A DNA stretch of 64,000 nt from Luscinia megarhynchos (taxonomy: Eukaryota > Chordata > Aves > Passeriformes > Turdidae), in the NCBI GenBank assembly GCA_034336665.1, contig CM067592.1, positions 51,760,473 through 51,824,472 of the forward strand, given 5' to 3'. Both the position numbers and the translations under genes were made by a program. The notes below the pieces were generated by a model. The model was not told where the DNA came from. It saw only the letters and a program-made list of their open reading frames with translations, and made no database searches. Shown here in pieces: positions 50,171 to 62,300 of the stretch. Each line of letters opens with the position of its first letter. Within the stretch, counting starts at the first letter, position 1.

Positions 50171-50400
50171 AGCATCAGGCCGCAGTTTCCTTTCCGCCGT
50201 GGGCCGCGCTCGGGCGGTGCGGTGCGCGGCGGGGGCGGTGCCGTTCAGCACCGCGGACAGCTCCGCGCGGAGCGCGGCTCCCGCCGGGCGCCCGAGCCCC
50301 GCGCCCGCGCCGCCTCCCGCGCCTGCCGCGGCCGAGCCTCCGGGAGAGCGGCGGCTGCGGTGTTCAGGCGAGGCTAAACTGCGGGGATGCGGAGTAGTCT
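50171..50400. promoter_or_regulatory. Small intronic CpG island in KCNN2 intron 2
   Basis: About 230 bp are very GC- and CpG-rich within otherwise AT-rich intron. It contains a GC box (GGGGCGG at 50232-50238), an RE1-like element, and frames without stops in two readings, which is normal for such composition. A TATA-like TATAAA lies at 50125-50130, just upstream. It may be an alternative promoter or a REST-bound regulatory island. I do not recognise a conserved protein in the open frames starting at 50161 and 50199, and I do not call them genes. Confidence 0.7.
50244..50264 (+). promoter_or_regulatory. RE1/NRSE-like REST (NRSF) binding element
   Basis: The 21-bp stretch reads TTCAGCACC followed immediately by GCGGACAGCTCC. 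Compared with the canonical RE1 consensus as I know it, it differs at position 10 (G for A) and position 19 (T for G); both conserved half-sites and their spacing are kept. REST silences neuronal genes in non-neuronal cells by recruiting CoREST and Sin3 complexes, which fits a neuronal channel gene such as KCNN2. It sits in the centre of the intronic CpG island, about 2.9 kb downstream of exon 2. Confidence 0.85.
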
Positions 50401-53400
50401 TCGTTCAGTAGTGGAACTCTTTAAATATTTTCCAGAAGTATGTTTTCAGTGATGGCGCAGTTATTCTGTATACTCTAGGAGTAAAAAATGTGAGCTGTTG
50501 TGAATTTTAATAAATGTGAGTTACTGTTAAGAATACAATGAGAGTCAGTTGAAAGGAGTTGGGTTCAAATGTTAATTCATAGCTTGCTTTATAATTTCCA
50601 AAAAAGAGGATAAAAGTTTGCTTCACATCCTTCCCCCTTGTAGAAAAAAATCCTAACGAACAGCAGTAACAGACTTGGAGTTGAGGCTAGTGATAACCCC
50701 AAAATGTGTGTTCACTTTTTGTTCCACTTTTATCATGCCTATAATGCTATTAAAAATATTACACTTGGGAGATAATGAAATAAGCATGGCTCTCTGTCCA
50801 GGCCTGTGTGGTTGTTGATTCAGTTTTTCAGAACAACTGCTTTCTTATGATCTTTGTGAAAGATCAATGGGAAAAATGTAATTCATTGTTATCCCAGCCT
50901 AGAACAGGTACTTCTCTGACTGCTACTCCAGTTGAGAGTTTGAAGAGGTGAAAGAGGGAAGAGCTAAAAAGACAGCATTATCCAATTATCATAATAATTC
51001 TTGATGTATTAATTATCCACTTCATGCATAAACAGTTTGTTACTTAATACTATTTTACATAATTAAAGCAGAGGCAGTATGTAACATAATTAAAATTGTG
51101 TTTTTTAGAACTTACTTTTCCATTCCACATTTCTCTAGTGGAATTTGATCCATAAATAAAATGGAATTGAAGCAAGTTTTGAGTGGCAGTTTATATGGTA
51201 AAGCTACAGTTTTTCTTCTTTTGTTTAAACATGGACCTCTCTGCCTATCTCTAGTACGGTTGGAGATAGAAATGCTTTTTAACTATGCACCCCTGAACTA
51301 CTGCTGATACTCTCTTGTATTGCTAAGAGCAAAAGGATTAAAATCAAAACTCTGTGAGACTGCCATTCAGACGTATTTAATGTCTTTTACTGGGCATTCC
51401 ACCACAGTCTGGTGTTTCTTGAGAGATGGTGGTCAGTGGAAGAACATATGCACTGGAACACTTCTTTAATGCTGGACTGCTTAGTGGATGCTTTCTGTAA
51501 ATAAACATTCTGTCTTTCCTGAATAATAGTAACCTGAGTACTGAGCCTCTTTCTCCGTGATACAGATGCTGTCACTCATGCAGAAACATGAAAGTTGCTG
51601 GTATTTCTTAAAGCAAATAGAATCTTTTTCTCTGTGTGAGTGTGTATCAGCTGAGGTTTCTCACCACTTTTAAAATGTATTGCTAGTTTATATTTTGATA
51701 GAACACTTGTGGAAAGGCTTGCAAGCTCCAAGGTTAAGGTTAAGCTATTGCTTACATAGCAGATCCTCACAGGGCTGTAGGAAAAAAGCACCAGAAGTTC
51801 TGAAGTGGTGGGAAAATAATGTGCTACTGATGGATTTGGAGTGAAACATTTTTAGCCTTCATTACCCTTCTATAAAACTACCACAGCTGAGATTCCAAAT
51901 GTCTTGCTGAAGAATCAAGAATCTTCTTTTCCATGTGCCTGAAAACATGAAAAAATGGAACAAGCAGTATCAGGTAACAGGAAGGAATGGTAGTAAATGC
52001 ATAATACCTCTTTATTGTGCAAATATATCCCATAGTGCACGATGGTAGCAAACACAGTTTATGGAAGTTTCGTTATCTTACTGGCATCAGTTAAAGTAAA
52101 AATTGTGCACTTGTGAACAGTTAGGCTCCCTCACAGTTTCATGTCATAAGAGGTAATGCTTATTCTACCGACCAACTTATTTATTTTTATTTATTTGTTT
52201 CTATCCCTTGTTTTGCCTTCACTGGAGTGATACATGCATTTCATTGTCTTGCTGGCAGTCTTTTGACTTTGTGTGGAGTTCAACTTGTCTTTGCTTAGGT
52301 ATTGAAGCATCAGAGATTGCTCACACAGGCTGTTAAGTCTTCATCTTAAGAAATGCATGAGTTAGACTAAGAGCACAGATAGCAAGTCTGGTGACAAACT
52401 GCTGCAAATCAAGCAATAAACTTGGAGTGTTACTTAGCCTGATATGAAGTCTCTTGAGAATTAGTGATTTTTTTTCTTTTCTAATTATTCTAATAGATTT
52501 TGAGTCAAGCAACAACAAAACTCATTGTGTTGATCAAGGATACAGTAACTTCATGTGCAGATTCTAAAATTCCCCTCTACCAGTTAAGTTTAATACACAT
52601 TTCACTTCTGAAATGAACAGCAGAAAATCACACAGGAGTCCAAGGGCACCATATTTGACAAATTAACAACATATCTGTCAAGTTAACACTGTAGAGTATT
52701 TTTGTGAAAACACTTGGTTTCAGTTCTGTTCAGTACATTTTTGATAGTTTGTACATGCAGATCCTGTTGATGTAGGAAATACTGCAGGTGCCCATTGTCT
52801 CTGAAATGCAGCACTCCAATGCATATGGGCTTGGAAGGCAGGCTCAAAATCCTTTAATGGTGATCAGCCTTGGAAGGAGCAATAAAGTTAAACATGTATT
52901 ATGCTTCTATTTCCAACAGGCTTCATTAGATTGAAGAAAGAGGTGGTACATTGTGTCAGTACACTGAGTGATTGATCCTGCCATACCTAGAGTTACCTAT
53001 TTATATCTGGTGTTGTTCTGACCATTTTTTAGCGAGGGTGCTAGAAGTTTTTCAAGACATAACAATGCATTGTGAGGTGTGAGAAGGTATGTCATTGCCC
53101 CTGTTGGAGGAGAGAGAGCATAGACAATATTTGTAACCAGAAGTCAGATTCTGGATGGGTATAAATTGTGTATCTTACCTGAAATGAACAGATACTCTCT
53201 TCTGCAGTGTTAGAGGCATTCTACATGCCCATCTTAATGTAAAACTATTGTAAATGTCAGATCTTTGGACTGTGGGACCTTCAGATTAGGAAATTCTATC
53301 AGATACTTGACTGCAGGTCTTTTTTACCAGAACTGATGAGTGTACATTAATGCTTTTTTGGTTTTGATTCTGGTTTGTATGTGATCTACTAAATGTAGTA

Positions 53401-56400
53401 TCTTGGGGCTTGAGTTTGATTTCAGATGTATTTGACATTTGTTTTGCGTGAAGATCAGAACAGGAATGGCTTCTGTTTAGGACTTTGGGGAATTAAAAGG
53501 TTCTCTTTCAATCAGCTGCTTTCACCGTTGATGATGAAATTTGTCACCTTCCCTTAGAAGAGGACAAAATATTGCTCTGAGCCTATGAAGCTCCTTTTAA
53601 GATGTAAATTACCACTAACAGAAGAGGCTGTAATTGGTCTTATAATTAGCCTTCAGGTAAGTTGGAAATATTGATCACTGTAAAAAATGTCTTTTATGAA
53701 CTGAGAATAAACTATAAAGTTTATTCTGGAATTATAAAGGAATTTTGTGCAGAAGTTTTCGCAGCTTTGTTCTATGGAAAAGAAAACGTTGCATATCACC
53801 GTAACATGCACACACAAAAACAGAATTTAATTTTTCTTATGCCTTTTCTTTTTAATTTAATAACTTAAGTGACATAACATTGAAAAACATGAATGGAAAA
53901 ACTTCTGTTTAATAAATGTGATATGAGAAATACACAGTGAAATATTTGAAGATCAAATCCTTAACTCATAATGAGTGCTCTAAATTGGAATGCTCTGAAG
54001 ATCCAGTTAATTTAGATATTCTCAAATATAGATCCGTTAGTGTGATTATTCTTCACAGAGAAATATTATGATGTAATCTTGATTCAGTTGTGTAAATTGA
54101 CCATGTCCCATTAGTTTTATGAAAGCCCCATTAAGAAATTTCTTCATGTGTCTGTCAAAAGATCTAAAGATCAAAAGAAACTGTCATGAGAACATGCTTT
54201 ACATCTTAGAAAGAATTCTTTTGTAAAGGCAGCAGTCAAATGTGCACATTTTATACTTTAAGCTGGTGTGTCTGACCCAGGCTTTTGCAAACAAAAGTGT
54301 TCAATTAATATCATGTATAAATATCTTCACAGTTGCAGAGTATCACATATTTGTAACTTACTGATTGATTCACTTCCCTCTTGAACAGTTCCTGCAATTA
54401 TGCCCTTCATCTGTGTGAAAACAGTCATTGATAAGCATAGTTTTACATTGACATTTTATAAAAGGACATTAACATTATCTATTCCATGAAGGAGTGAGAG
54501 GAACGGGTTCTGAAGAGCAATGCTTGTATCTTCTGAGGTGCTTCCTTATCTCTTTCATTTTGTTGGAAACAGACTGATCTTTTGTAATAAAATTCCTTTT
54601 AAGGGGATTCTAAACCTGGATGGAAACACACTTAGGTGTTCTGTATAAGGTAAAGCGAAAGAGTAAGCCTCAAATAACTTTGTATTTTAAAGTCTTGCTC
54701 TTAATCTTTTTAAGAGTAATGTGCTCTGGATTTGGTTTTTCTTTTCCCTACAGAAACATTAAAACTTTGTGTCAAAGTGGCAGGTTCTAAACTTTTATAT
54801 ATGCTAATACTATAGAGTTATCTCGATGTGTAGGGGAGAGCTGGGTTTACTGTTACATGAATGACTGACAGAGCTGTTTATGGAATTCTAATTGAAGACA
54901 ACCACAAAGTTACTGATGGCTGTAGGATCCATGAGGGTCAGAATCAGAGTTAAAAGGCTGTATAGGTGTAATTCTAAGTATAGCTCCTCTTCAAAACCCC
55001 TGCTTGTAAAAGGGTATATTTGAAATAAAAAATAACTGAGAAGTAAATATACGTGGGCTCATATCTATAGATTTTATTTTCATCTATGGATAAAGAGCTT
55101 TGTGACCTTTCTTACCTGTATTCTGCAAAAAATAGTGTAGCTGTGTGTCTTCCATAAGCAGTTACACATCTGTTCTGTGGTTGAATGAGCAGGTGTAAAA
55201 TAGTCTCTTAAACAAGTATTTATATTGTAAAAGTATTTCATTGTAAAAGGCGATTACCTGGACAATTTTTTTTTCAATATTTTTACAAAAGGGAACACTG
55301 ACATTGACTTCAAGTGCTGTGGAAGTAATCTGGGGTTAGCTTCATCGCTAGACTTGAAACTCTGGCTTGACTATCTAGTAGTCTTCTACTCAGATCAGTC
55401 ATTTGTCATGTAAATAATACACTGCAATTGCCATCCATCTATGCCTATAATTTTGAAGAATTATATGCCTACTTTAGCAGATGTCCCAAAAACTGCAATA
55501 TAAAATGAATGCAGCTCTCCACAATATGTTCTAATGAGATAGTATTCTTTCTGAAGCATTTTATTCCTATTAAAAGTTTTATCCCATCTTCCATAGCTCT
55601 GCAAGTTCTGTAGCAATTACTACAGGTACATGCAGTCATTTGTACCTGCCCTGTAACTGACCTCTTATGGGAGTGTCTTTCACTAGAGTAATGCATTATG
55701 AAGCAATGCTTCATTTTCAGTCACTTAACAGAACAAAGATTCATTCTAGTTGGTGAATATTATTTCTTGTTTTGTGACAGTTGTTATGCTTTTAAGAATA
55801 TGATCTGTTGCAGCCAGAGAATAAGGCACGTCTTTAATTAAAAATGAAAATGACACAGTAACTTTGATTCTGTCTGCACTGCATCCACAGTGTAAATGAA
55901 TAAATAAATACAAGTAAAATCCACATACTCAAGAAATCTGAATTCAGGCTGGGAACCTGGAGACTGAATGTCCAGGTATGGCTTGATAGCACAAAATAAA
56001 TTAGGTCCTACCTAAACAAATAATAAAAAATAATAGAAATAATGATCCTGAGCATTCACTGATAGTATCTAAATTTAATGACATTTTCATCAAAATTTTT
56101 CACACTGCATTTCTGATACAGTATTAATTACCGTTTTTACACCAGTCGTGCACAATTGACTTCAGATGAGAACCTGTATTTGGGAGTATCTAAATCGGTG
56201 GGATCTTTAGAGCATTTCAGTTTAGAGCATCCTTATTATGTGTTAATGATTTGATCCTCAACACCTTTTTTATCATTAAACTATTTTTTCAGGAGCATTT
56301 GAAAACTCTTGAACAGTCACTGATTTATGAATAAGCTAAAGTTCTCTTAACCAACTTCCCCATGGCCATTTCTCTGCAGTGGCAATAAAATTCAGTTTTA

Positions 56401-57032
56401 ACCATGCAGCTACTACAGCCAGATTGTAGTGGGTTCTTTTTTTGTAAACTCCTTTGTAGTATACTACCCATGAATTTTTCCTGGGCTCTACATAAGAAGT
56501 GGGCTGATACAGCAGAAATTCTTGTGCATCAAAATTCAGATATAACTAAAAAGGTACCCCATGGCAGCTGCTACAGATCATGATGCATATCTGAATGGCA
56601 TCGTGGTAAATGAGTTCACTCTAAGACCACCCCATTATTTTGCCCTTATTCAGGATTAGGTTTCATGGTAAAAGCCAATAGTTTGCATTCTGTTGTATTT
56701 TTTGCAGTAGGATAGCTTAGAATAAGTAAAACTTTATGTGGTATGATAGATGAGTGCTAGACCTGATGTATTACCCATTCAGTTTCAGTATAGTTTTAAG
56801 ACAGTTTAATGGCACAATACTTTAAAAAGATGTTGATGCAAGACTACCCATGGCTAGTCTGATTTTCAGATGCAGTTGTCAGATAGGAAAGTGTTTGGTT
56901 GTCTTTATGAGCAGCTGTATGAGTAGACCTTTGACTAGGTCCCAGCAGCAGAATGGGATGCAGCAGAGCCAAATGAGAAATTTAGCAGTGTGACTGTCAG
57001 CTGGCAAGCCATTCTTCTCCCCTGCCATTAGA

Positions 57033-57072
57033 AAGGAAAAGAGGGCACTGGGAAGGAAAAGAGGGGACAGGG
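57033..57072 (+). repeat. 20-bp purine-rich tandem duplication in intron 2
   Basis: Two adjacent copies of an AAGGAAAAGAGGG...GGG unit follow each other with few differences, then run into a T8 tract. Confidence 0.65.
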
Positions 57073-59261
57073 TTTTTTTTAATACACAGCTTGTGATCAG
57101 AGATGTCAGCTAATCCAAAATAGTCCTTGAATTTCACCTATGCATTTTGTATATGTGTTGTGGCTGGGAGCATCCTATGTTAAATGCTGGACATCAGAGT
57201 TTTTGCTGCTCTACTGTGTCCCATTGAGCATATGAGTTGTGAAAATAAAGCTTTCTGAAATATTTTGAGCAGCAATTTTATGTTTGTGGACAATAAGAAG
57301 GTTGACAGCAAAAATGTTTGAAGTCTTTGGTTTCCAGAGATATTAAAAAAACCAAGTTGCTTTGAGAACAGAGCATCTTTTACTCGAGAGCTGCTGTAAA
57401 CCAGACAGATTTGATGAAGCTGTAGCATTCAAACAATTATTGGGCAGCAAAAAGAGCTTTGTGTACTAAGACGTAGGCTAAGACAATTTCTTCTGTGAGG
57501 AAGCAGGTGCACTAATAATTAGTAGTGATCAAGTAAAGCAGTATTACACCTTTTAAGAAATACAATACCTGTAAAGAAACTATGTTTTTTTAACCTGATG
57601 TTGAAAACTGCCCTAGTTAAAGATACTTTGAGTTGATCTTTGAAGCATTTTTAAGACTTCACCTGCCGTATGGTTTAGCCAGAAGCCTCCTTTAGCCTTT
57701 CAAGAGGAAAAGATGTTAAGTACATACCTTCTTTATTGCTGCCCCCTCGAAATGTTGCTTCCCAGGATGAATTTCAGAGACATTTGAGTAAGACCAAATG
57801 CCTCTAAATACTTGGATTTAGTGTGTAACTATGTTTATTAGGATTTTTAAATACACAAGTACTTTTAATTCCATTCTGCTTTTCCTTCTGCACAATATAC
57901 TTTCCCTTATTCTAGTAGTCACGCTTTAGGACAATACTTGGATTTTTTATTTCTATATTTGTAGTTGTTTTTCACATACACTAGAATGAAATTCTGGGTT
58001 AAACTGTGTTTCCAAGATAGCAGAAACACAGGGACTTCATGATTCCTGTGGTGCTGATGTGTACTCACCCACTGTCATTTAAATGAAAATGCAATCAATT
58101 TAAAAAAACCTCAGCATTCAAACTTTCCCACATACCTGAAGTATTTATGTAATAAGTAAACACTAGAGGAGGAACTGAGAAGACAGATTCTTGTATATAT
58201 GATGTGTTGGTACCCATCATTTCTTAAAAACAATTTCCCATTTTAGAATCACTGTTGTGCTCCTTTGGCAGAAAGAATGAGTTAGCTCATTTTATTTAGC
58301 CCCAAATTCAGTGTTCTCCCTTTAACTTCTGTCTCCCCTGCAAAAATATTGCCAGTTTATTGAGAAAATATGTCCATTTTTTAAAATTGATTCCAGTTTT
58401 CCTATTAGTAATGAAGCTGATCATCCCTGAAGAAAAAGAGGCTTCTCTTGCAATGGGAAATGGCAGTCATTTTGGGAGATGATGTTTTCTTTGTGCAGTT
58501 ATCCATAGAATAAATTCTTTTTTAGTACTGAAGAAAAACAAATCCTAAATTAAAAATTGTAAAATAATTATTAAAAATTAATAGCATAAATATATTGAAA
58601 TGTAGATTTCTTCACAATGACTTTGGCATCTGCAAGAAGAATGTAGAATTAGAATTACATTACTTCTCAGGTACTCAAAACAGAGAAAACCATAGTACAG
58701 GCTGCTTTGTTTCTTGATATATAAATTCTAAAAGTTAGTTCTGCAAAATAGACAGTTATTTTGTAGGAAGATATGCTGTGTTCTTCATATATGAAGTTTT
58801 GGAAATGCTGCTCCAGTGCAAAGCTAAAATCATCCCTTACCTTGGTATCAATGTACTACATAGTACAATGTACATCCTTGTACTGCCAAGTTCAGTGTAG
58901 TAGTTGAAGCAGACCTAAAAGACACCAGAAGAAATTCTTGAAGAGTTTTGTTGCTGTTAGAGGTTATTTTATTAGCAGGGTTGGTTGTTCAGTGTGGTCA
59001 TTTTTCTAAATTTGTGAAAGTAGACCTAAGCAATCCATTTACTTTGCAACTTTTCCTTCTAGATGTAATTAAACTGGCACAGTTTTGTGCACTCTTTTAT
59101 CACAGAGAGTGTGCCAGAACGGGCCAGCAAAAGCACAGGGCAGTGCAGTTGGAAGGTGAGGGAAGCAGAACTCAGAACAAAATGTGGTGTGGCTAGCTGA
59201 GGTTATTGGTAGTTTCTTAAGGGCTGGCTACATCCACATAACCTTGTTCAGTCCTTAGGGA

Positions 59262-59385
59262 TGCTCCAGACCCCTCAGCACTTTGTGGCCTCCTCTGGAC
59301 CTTCTCCAGTAGTAGCTGCTTTTACTGAGGAGCCCAGAACTGACACAGCACTCCAGGCTGTGGTTTTCATAGACAATGGCAAGTA
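59262..59385 (-). mobile_element. CR1 LINE fragment (internal 3' region) within KCNN2 intron 2
   Basis: It contains GTGGCCTCCTCTGGACCTTC, then CAGAACTGACACAGCACTCC and AGGCTG, the reverse-order CR1 block equivalent to the far end of the copy at 5041. It lacks the terminal 3' block, so it is an internal remnant. It is antisense to KCNN2. Confidence 0.8.
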
Positions 59386-62300
59386 GAACCTCCTGTTTCA
59401 GTCAATTCAATTGAGTCACATAGTGGTTATTCTGCTGAATATCTCAAATGAATATAGTCACCTTGAGGGGTGGACTTTTATTTATGGAGCTCTGATTTGT
59501 TCAAAGGTTCATAAAAATTCATGTAACTAAATATCTCTCTTTTGATTAGAGATCTGAGAAAGCTCAGCTGTGATTGTTCAAGCAAGACTCCAAACAGAAT
59601 TATGCTGGGAAATTGTCTTGTGAAAGATCTGTTCAATAATGAAAGTGAAAAAAAAATTGCTTTTGTATTAATTCTGTTTACAATCTATTGTTAATAGTAG
59701 CTCATTATCCAATTACTTTGATTTTTTAATATATTTAGAAGCTTTTGATGACTTCTTAGCTCAATGCATAATTATGCTTTTCTCAGAGGGTTCTTCTCTG
59801 TATTATTGGGAAAGAATCACAATATATTTTCTATTTTTTTCCTTTGTAGTCCTTGGGTTTCAATTCTTAATACTATTACCTGCATAGAAAGTGATGGCAT
59901 TATCAGGAGTGTCTTACCTTCTTTGGGTGCCTAGAGCATATATATGTGTATGGAGAGACCTTTGTGAAAAGAAATTATGTACATCCCAGCAGTTGCTAGT
60001 GCTATAATGGTCTTTTGGCATTGTAGGCTGTTGGGGGGGAGGAGGGGGTGTTAAGTACTTCATAGTTTGGGATGAATGTACTGTACAGTACCATTTAAGA
60101 ATATTGAGGAATGCTTCTGTATATCTTTAGAGAGAGAAAGCTAAAAAGAATTCTGTCAGCATGTGGATTAAACCAGAAGGGAAATATGGGTAGGTGGAAT
60201 TTAACTTTGGGTGCTCATACAGAATTTAACCCTATGTTATTAATTAATTCTAAATTCCTTTCTTTCTACAAAAATCTCAATTTTTTAAAAAATAATGATC
60301 TGAGGGATAGATGTTAAAAAAAGATACAGACGAATCTGGTAAGAGCATTGTTTAACACACATCTCTTTTTTATAATTGTTGTGGTGACCTGGCAGAATAA
60401 CCAGGATATATTCAGATGTATTTTAATGTGAAATTTTGGTACTGTACTTCTGAAAATATATTTTATGAAGACAATAAATTATCTGAGCCTCTTTTCCACA
60501 TCCCTTCCTTATTCTGAGATGATAATGTTTAGATGCCGTGTTTGAGAGAAGAGTTTTGGCCCTGTTTATCCACCAGGACACATTAACATGAAATTTGCTT
60601 TACATACATGCAAAATATAATCATTATAAAAAACTAATTTTGCACAGAGATGTCAAGTTTAAATGTGCTATGCAAATAATAATTTCTTCTAAAACTAAGT
60701 ACTAGACTTTTAAAGTCTTGTGTTTAAGTTGGGAGGTTTGTAGTTGAGAGGGGAATATGTGTGTGTATTCATGTGTACATGTGTAAGTAGTAGAGCAGTC
60801 TGACCTCCTCATTTGAATGAACTAAGCATATTTCATTTGATAAATAGCTAGACCTTGTGGATCAATTTCTAGTGACCTACTGGAAAGTTTGGTTTTAATT
60901 CTGGATGTGGGAAACATTCGGGCAAATATAAGATAGCCAATCCCTCATGTCATGTTGTGAAAACACGTATTATTTGTCTTCTGTGCTTTGTATATGCAGA
61001 AGGAGTTTGATGCCACATGACTTTACATATGTATGAAACCCACTAACATGTCTGATCTGGGGGACTGTATGTAGGATGAGGAGTACAGCAGCTTCCAGGA
61101 ACTCTCTGTAGGCTCTCCAAGGTCAACAGACGTGTGGATAACTTACAGACTATTTGATTACATCCCTTCTGATGATGTAAGAAAGTAATTTCCATCTCCT
61201 AGTTAGAGGCAACTGTGCTAAAGGCTTAAGATGGCAATCTCCCATCGTGACTTGAAAATGGTTTTACTTAATGAGCTGCTGTGGGACAGTAACTTGGCTT
61301 TTTGGAGCAGTGAGACAAAAATAGTATCTTTTTCATTAACCATAATGTTTTTCTTTTTTGATTGTGTAAATTAGATTTTCTATACATGCTTTAGAAAAAT
61401 ATTAGGTCAAAAATTCTGGTAAGTCATCAATCCCAGAGACTATATTTTGCTACTCTAAATCATAGTACTATCAATTCTTTTGTAAGATTTAAGTGATTCG
61501 AATATTTAACCATTTTTAATTTCGGTTCTTAGATTAAACAATTGCAGCAATTTGCTTGTAAGTAAAGTTGATTTCCTTTCTCCAAGGAATGCTTCCAGCA
61601 CTACAGCTGACACCACTTTATCACTGTTCATCTCTTCTCTTTCACTCCTGTATTAATGTATCCCCACAATATTACAGCAGGGTAGTGATAATAGTTCTCT
61701 GATTTGTTCTTTTGACTGTAAAGGCATTTTTAAAACATGAATAGCTTCCTTTCTCTTTGCATTCACCAGCATTTAGAAAAATAGCTTCACTCCTTCTGTT
61801 TCTCTCCTTCAGGGAGTCTCTGATCCAATTTGTCATTGCATGCAATCTGTCTGTTTAGAATGCCTTTCTGTTTTTTTATCTGGTGTTGTATGAATGTAAC
61901 TGTGTAACACACGAGCTATGTAAATATACACATACCTACCTATATAAATATCTGTCATATTTATTTTTTATGCTTTTTAAGTGGGGCATTATAAATATCA
62001 AGTTTATTTGAAGTTAAAGATTGATTCTATGCTCTAATTTACATACAACATGCTAGAAATTACATAATTCCAGGTGAAAATAACTTCTGAAAGTGGAGAT
62101 GTAGTAAAAGTATGTGAGACTTCTATATTTGGAGAACCTTGCAGTACACTAATGAAGTACTTGCACTGAATTTTAACTCTGAATGATTACAAAGAAATTT
62201 AATAGTCATGGCATATGTGACCTTGACTGGTTTGTCCTTCTCTGTGAAGTGCAGGACTCAAATTTGCAGTAAGGTTTGATCACTCATTTATTACATTCTC

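Noticed and set aside
50161..50411. Two overlapping frames (78 and 70 codons) in the intronic CpG island
   Set aside because: GC-rich composition removes stops. The Arg/Ala/Pro-rich products look non-coding, and the RE1 element explains the sequence better.
60029..60049. G-rich tract in intron 2 as a G-quadruplex
   Set aside because: Only two long G runs and one GG are separated, so a canonical four-run quadruplex is not clearly possible.
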